DNA of 6,205 nucleotides from DAOUAJ01 sp034433615 (GTDB lineage Bacteria > Chloroflexota > Anaerolineae > DUEN01), in assembly GCA_034433615.1 (NCBI GenBank), contig DAOUAJ010000137.1, forward strand, positions 1-6,205, written 5' to 3'. The notes under the pieces are model-generated. The model was not told where the DNA came from. It saw only the letters and a list, made by a program, of their open reading frames with translations, and made no database searches. Position numbers and translations under genes: made by a program. Each line of letters begins with the position of its first letter. Position 1 is the stretch's first letter. Below are positions 5,816-6,205 of this stretch, one piece after another.

Positions 5816-6205
5816 CTAGCGAGGTTGCCCTTCATAGAAAACGGCTGAGCGGCTGGAACGGAATGTAAGCAGAGTGAAGACCATGATGATCGCGAATAAC
5901 ACCCATGAGAGAGCGGAAGCATAACCGAAACGGGCCATCAAGAAGCCGCGCCGGTACAAATACAGTACCATCGTCAAAGTAGCGTTGTTGGGTCCACCCT
6001 GGGTCATGACGAACGATGCCGTAAAGACTTGGTAGGACCCGATAATGCCCATCACTGTGTTAAAGAGAACCTGCGGGCTGATCATGGGCAAAGTCACATG
6101 AATGAACTGGCGTGCCGCTGTGGCGCCGTCTATCTGGGCCGCTTCATACAGCTCCCTTGGGATACCTTGCAGACCAGCCAGAAAGATGAGCATACCGGGT
6201 CCAAT
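5816..6205 (-). CDS. Carbohydrate ABC transporter permease, MalF-like (partial, 5' end outside window)
   Basis: The C-terminal 129 residues of a MalF/UgpA-class permease are present. The reading frame runs open through the window edge (IGPG before MLIFLAGLQ), so the apparent Met at 6193 is internal and not the start. The EAA loop is textbook: IPRELYEAAQIDGATAARQFIHVTLPMISP, with EAA...DGA and the LP pair. It is followed by a hydrophobic segment, the periplasmic stretch MTQGGPNNAT that is common in this class, the YLYRRGF segment, and a last membrane helix (SALSWVLFAIIMVFTLL). It forms the heterodimeric membrane pore with the MalG-like protein encoded 11 bases downstream. The operon promoter must lie beyond the window. 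Confidence 0.93.
   Translation of the reverse strand: MGPGMLIFLAGLQGIPRELYEAAQIDGATAARQFIHVTLPMISPQVLFNTVMGIIGSYQVFTASFVMTQGGPNNATLTMVLYLYRRGFLMARFGYASALSWVLFAIIMVFTLLTFRSSRSAVFYEGQPR

Overview
This window looks like a chromosomal fragment from an uncultured or environmental bacterium, moderately GC-rich. The best guess is Chloroflexota (Anaerolineae or Caldilineae type). The grounds are the Tat-lipoprotein sugar-binding protein with an Ala/Pro-rich linker, the ribbon-helix-helix/PIN toxin-antitoxin pair, and the general style of the E2-like and nitroreductase proteins. This is inferred from protein character only; there is no rRNA or other marker gene here.

Layout. Positions 3-495 (minus) hold a broken corA Mg2+/Co2+ transporter gene. 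Its N-terminal domain is joined, out of frame, to the last transmembrane part carrying the GMN motif, and the middle of the protein is missing. A 110-base divergent intergenic region follows. The plus strand then carries two genes that are probably co-transcribed. The first (606-1274) is a flavin nitroreductase of the iodotyrosine-deiodinase type, with the Glu/Tyr/Lys substrate triad of that family at the exact human spacing. The second (1343-2554) is a 2-oxoacid dehydrogenase E2-like protein with intact lipoyl and E3/E1-binding domains. Its acyltransferase domain has lost both key catalytic side chains (His to Gln, Ser to Ala). No E1 or E3 gene is present in the window.

The 155 bases at 2555-2709 separate the convergent ends of the E2-like gene and vapC. 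I see no gene or clear terminator there. The rest is on the minus strand. Reading in the direction of transcription from the right edge, there is a sugar-type ABC importer: a partial MalF-like permease running off the window, a MalG-like permease, and then the solute-binding lipoprotein. A strong hairpin terminator follows at 3428-3475. Directly after it lies a self-contained vapBC toxin-antitoxin operon (3362-2710) with a near-consensus promoter and repeated CGATGTATA operator elements.

How the genes work together. The two permeases and the binding protein form one importer; its ATPase is not in view and may be a shared MsmK-type protein encoded elsewhere. VapB and VapC form an autoregulated pair. 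The deiodinase-like flavoenzyme and the degenerate E2 may act in one pathway, but only their adjacency supports this. The most interesting items are the non-catalytic-looking E2, the bacterial deiodinase homologue beside it, and the internally deleted corA.
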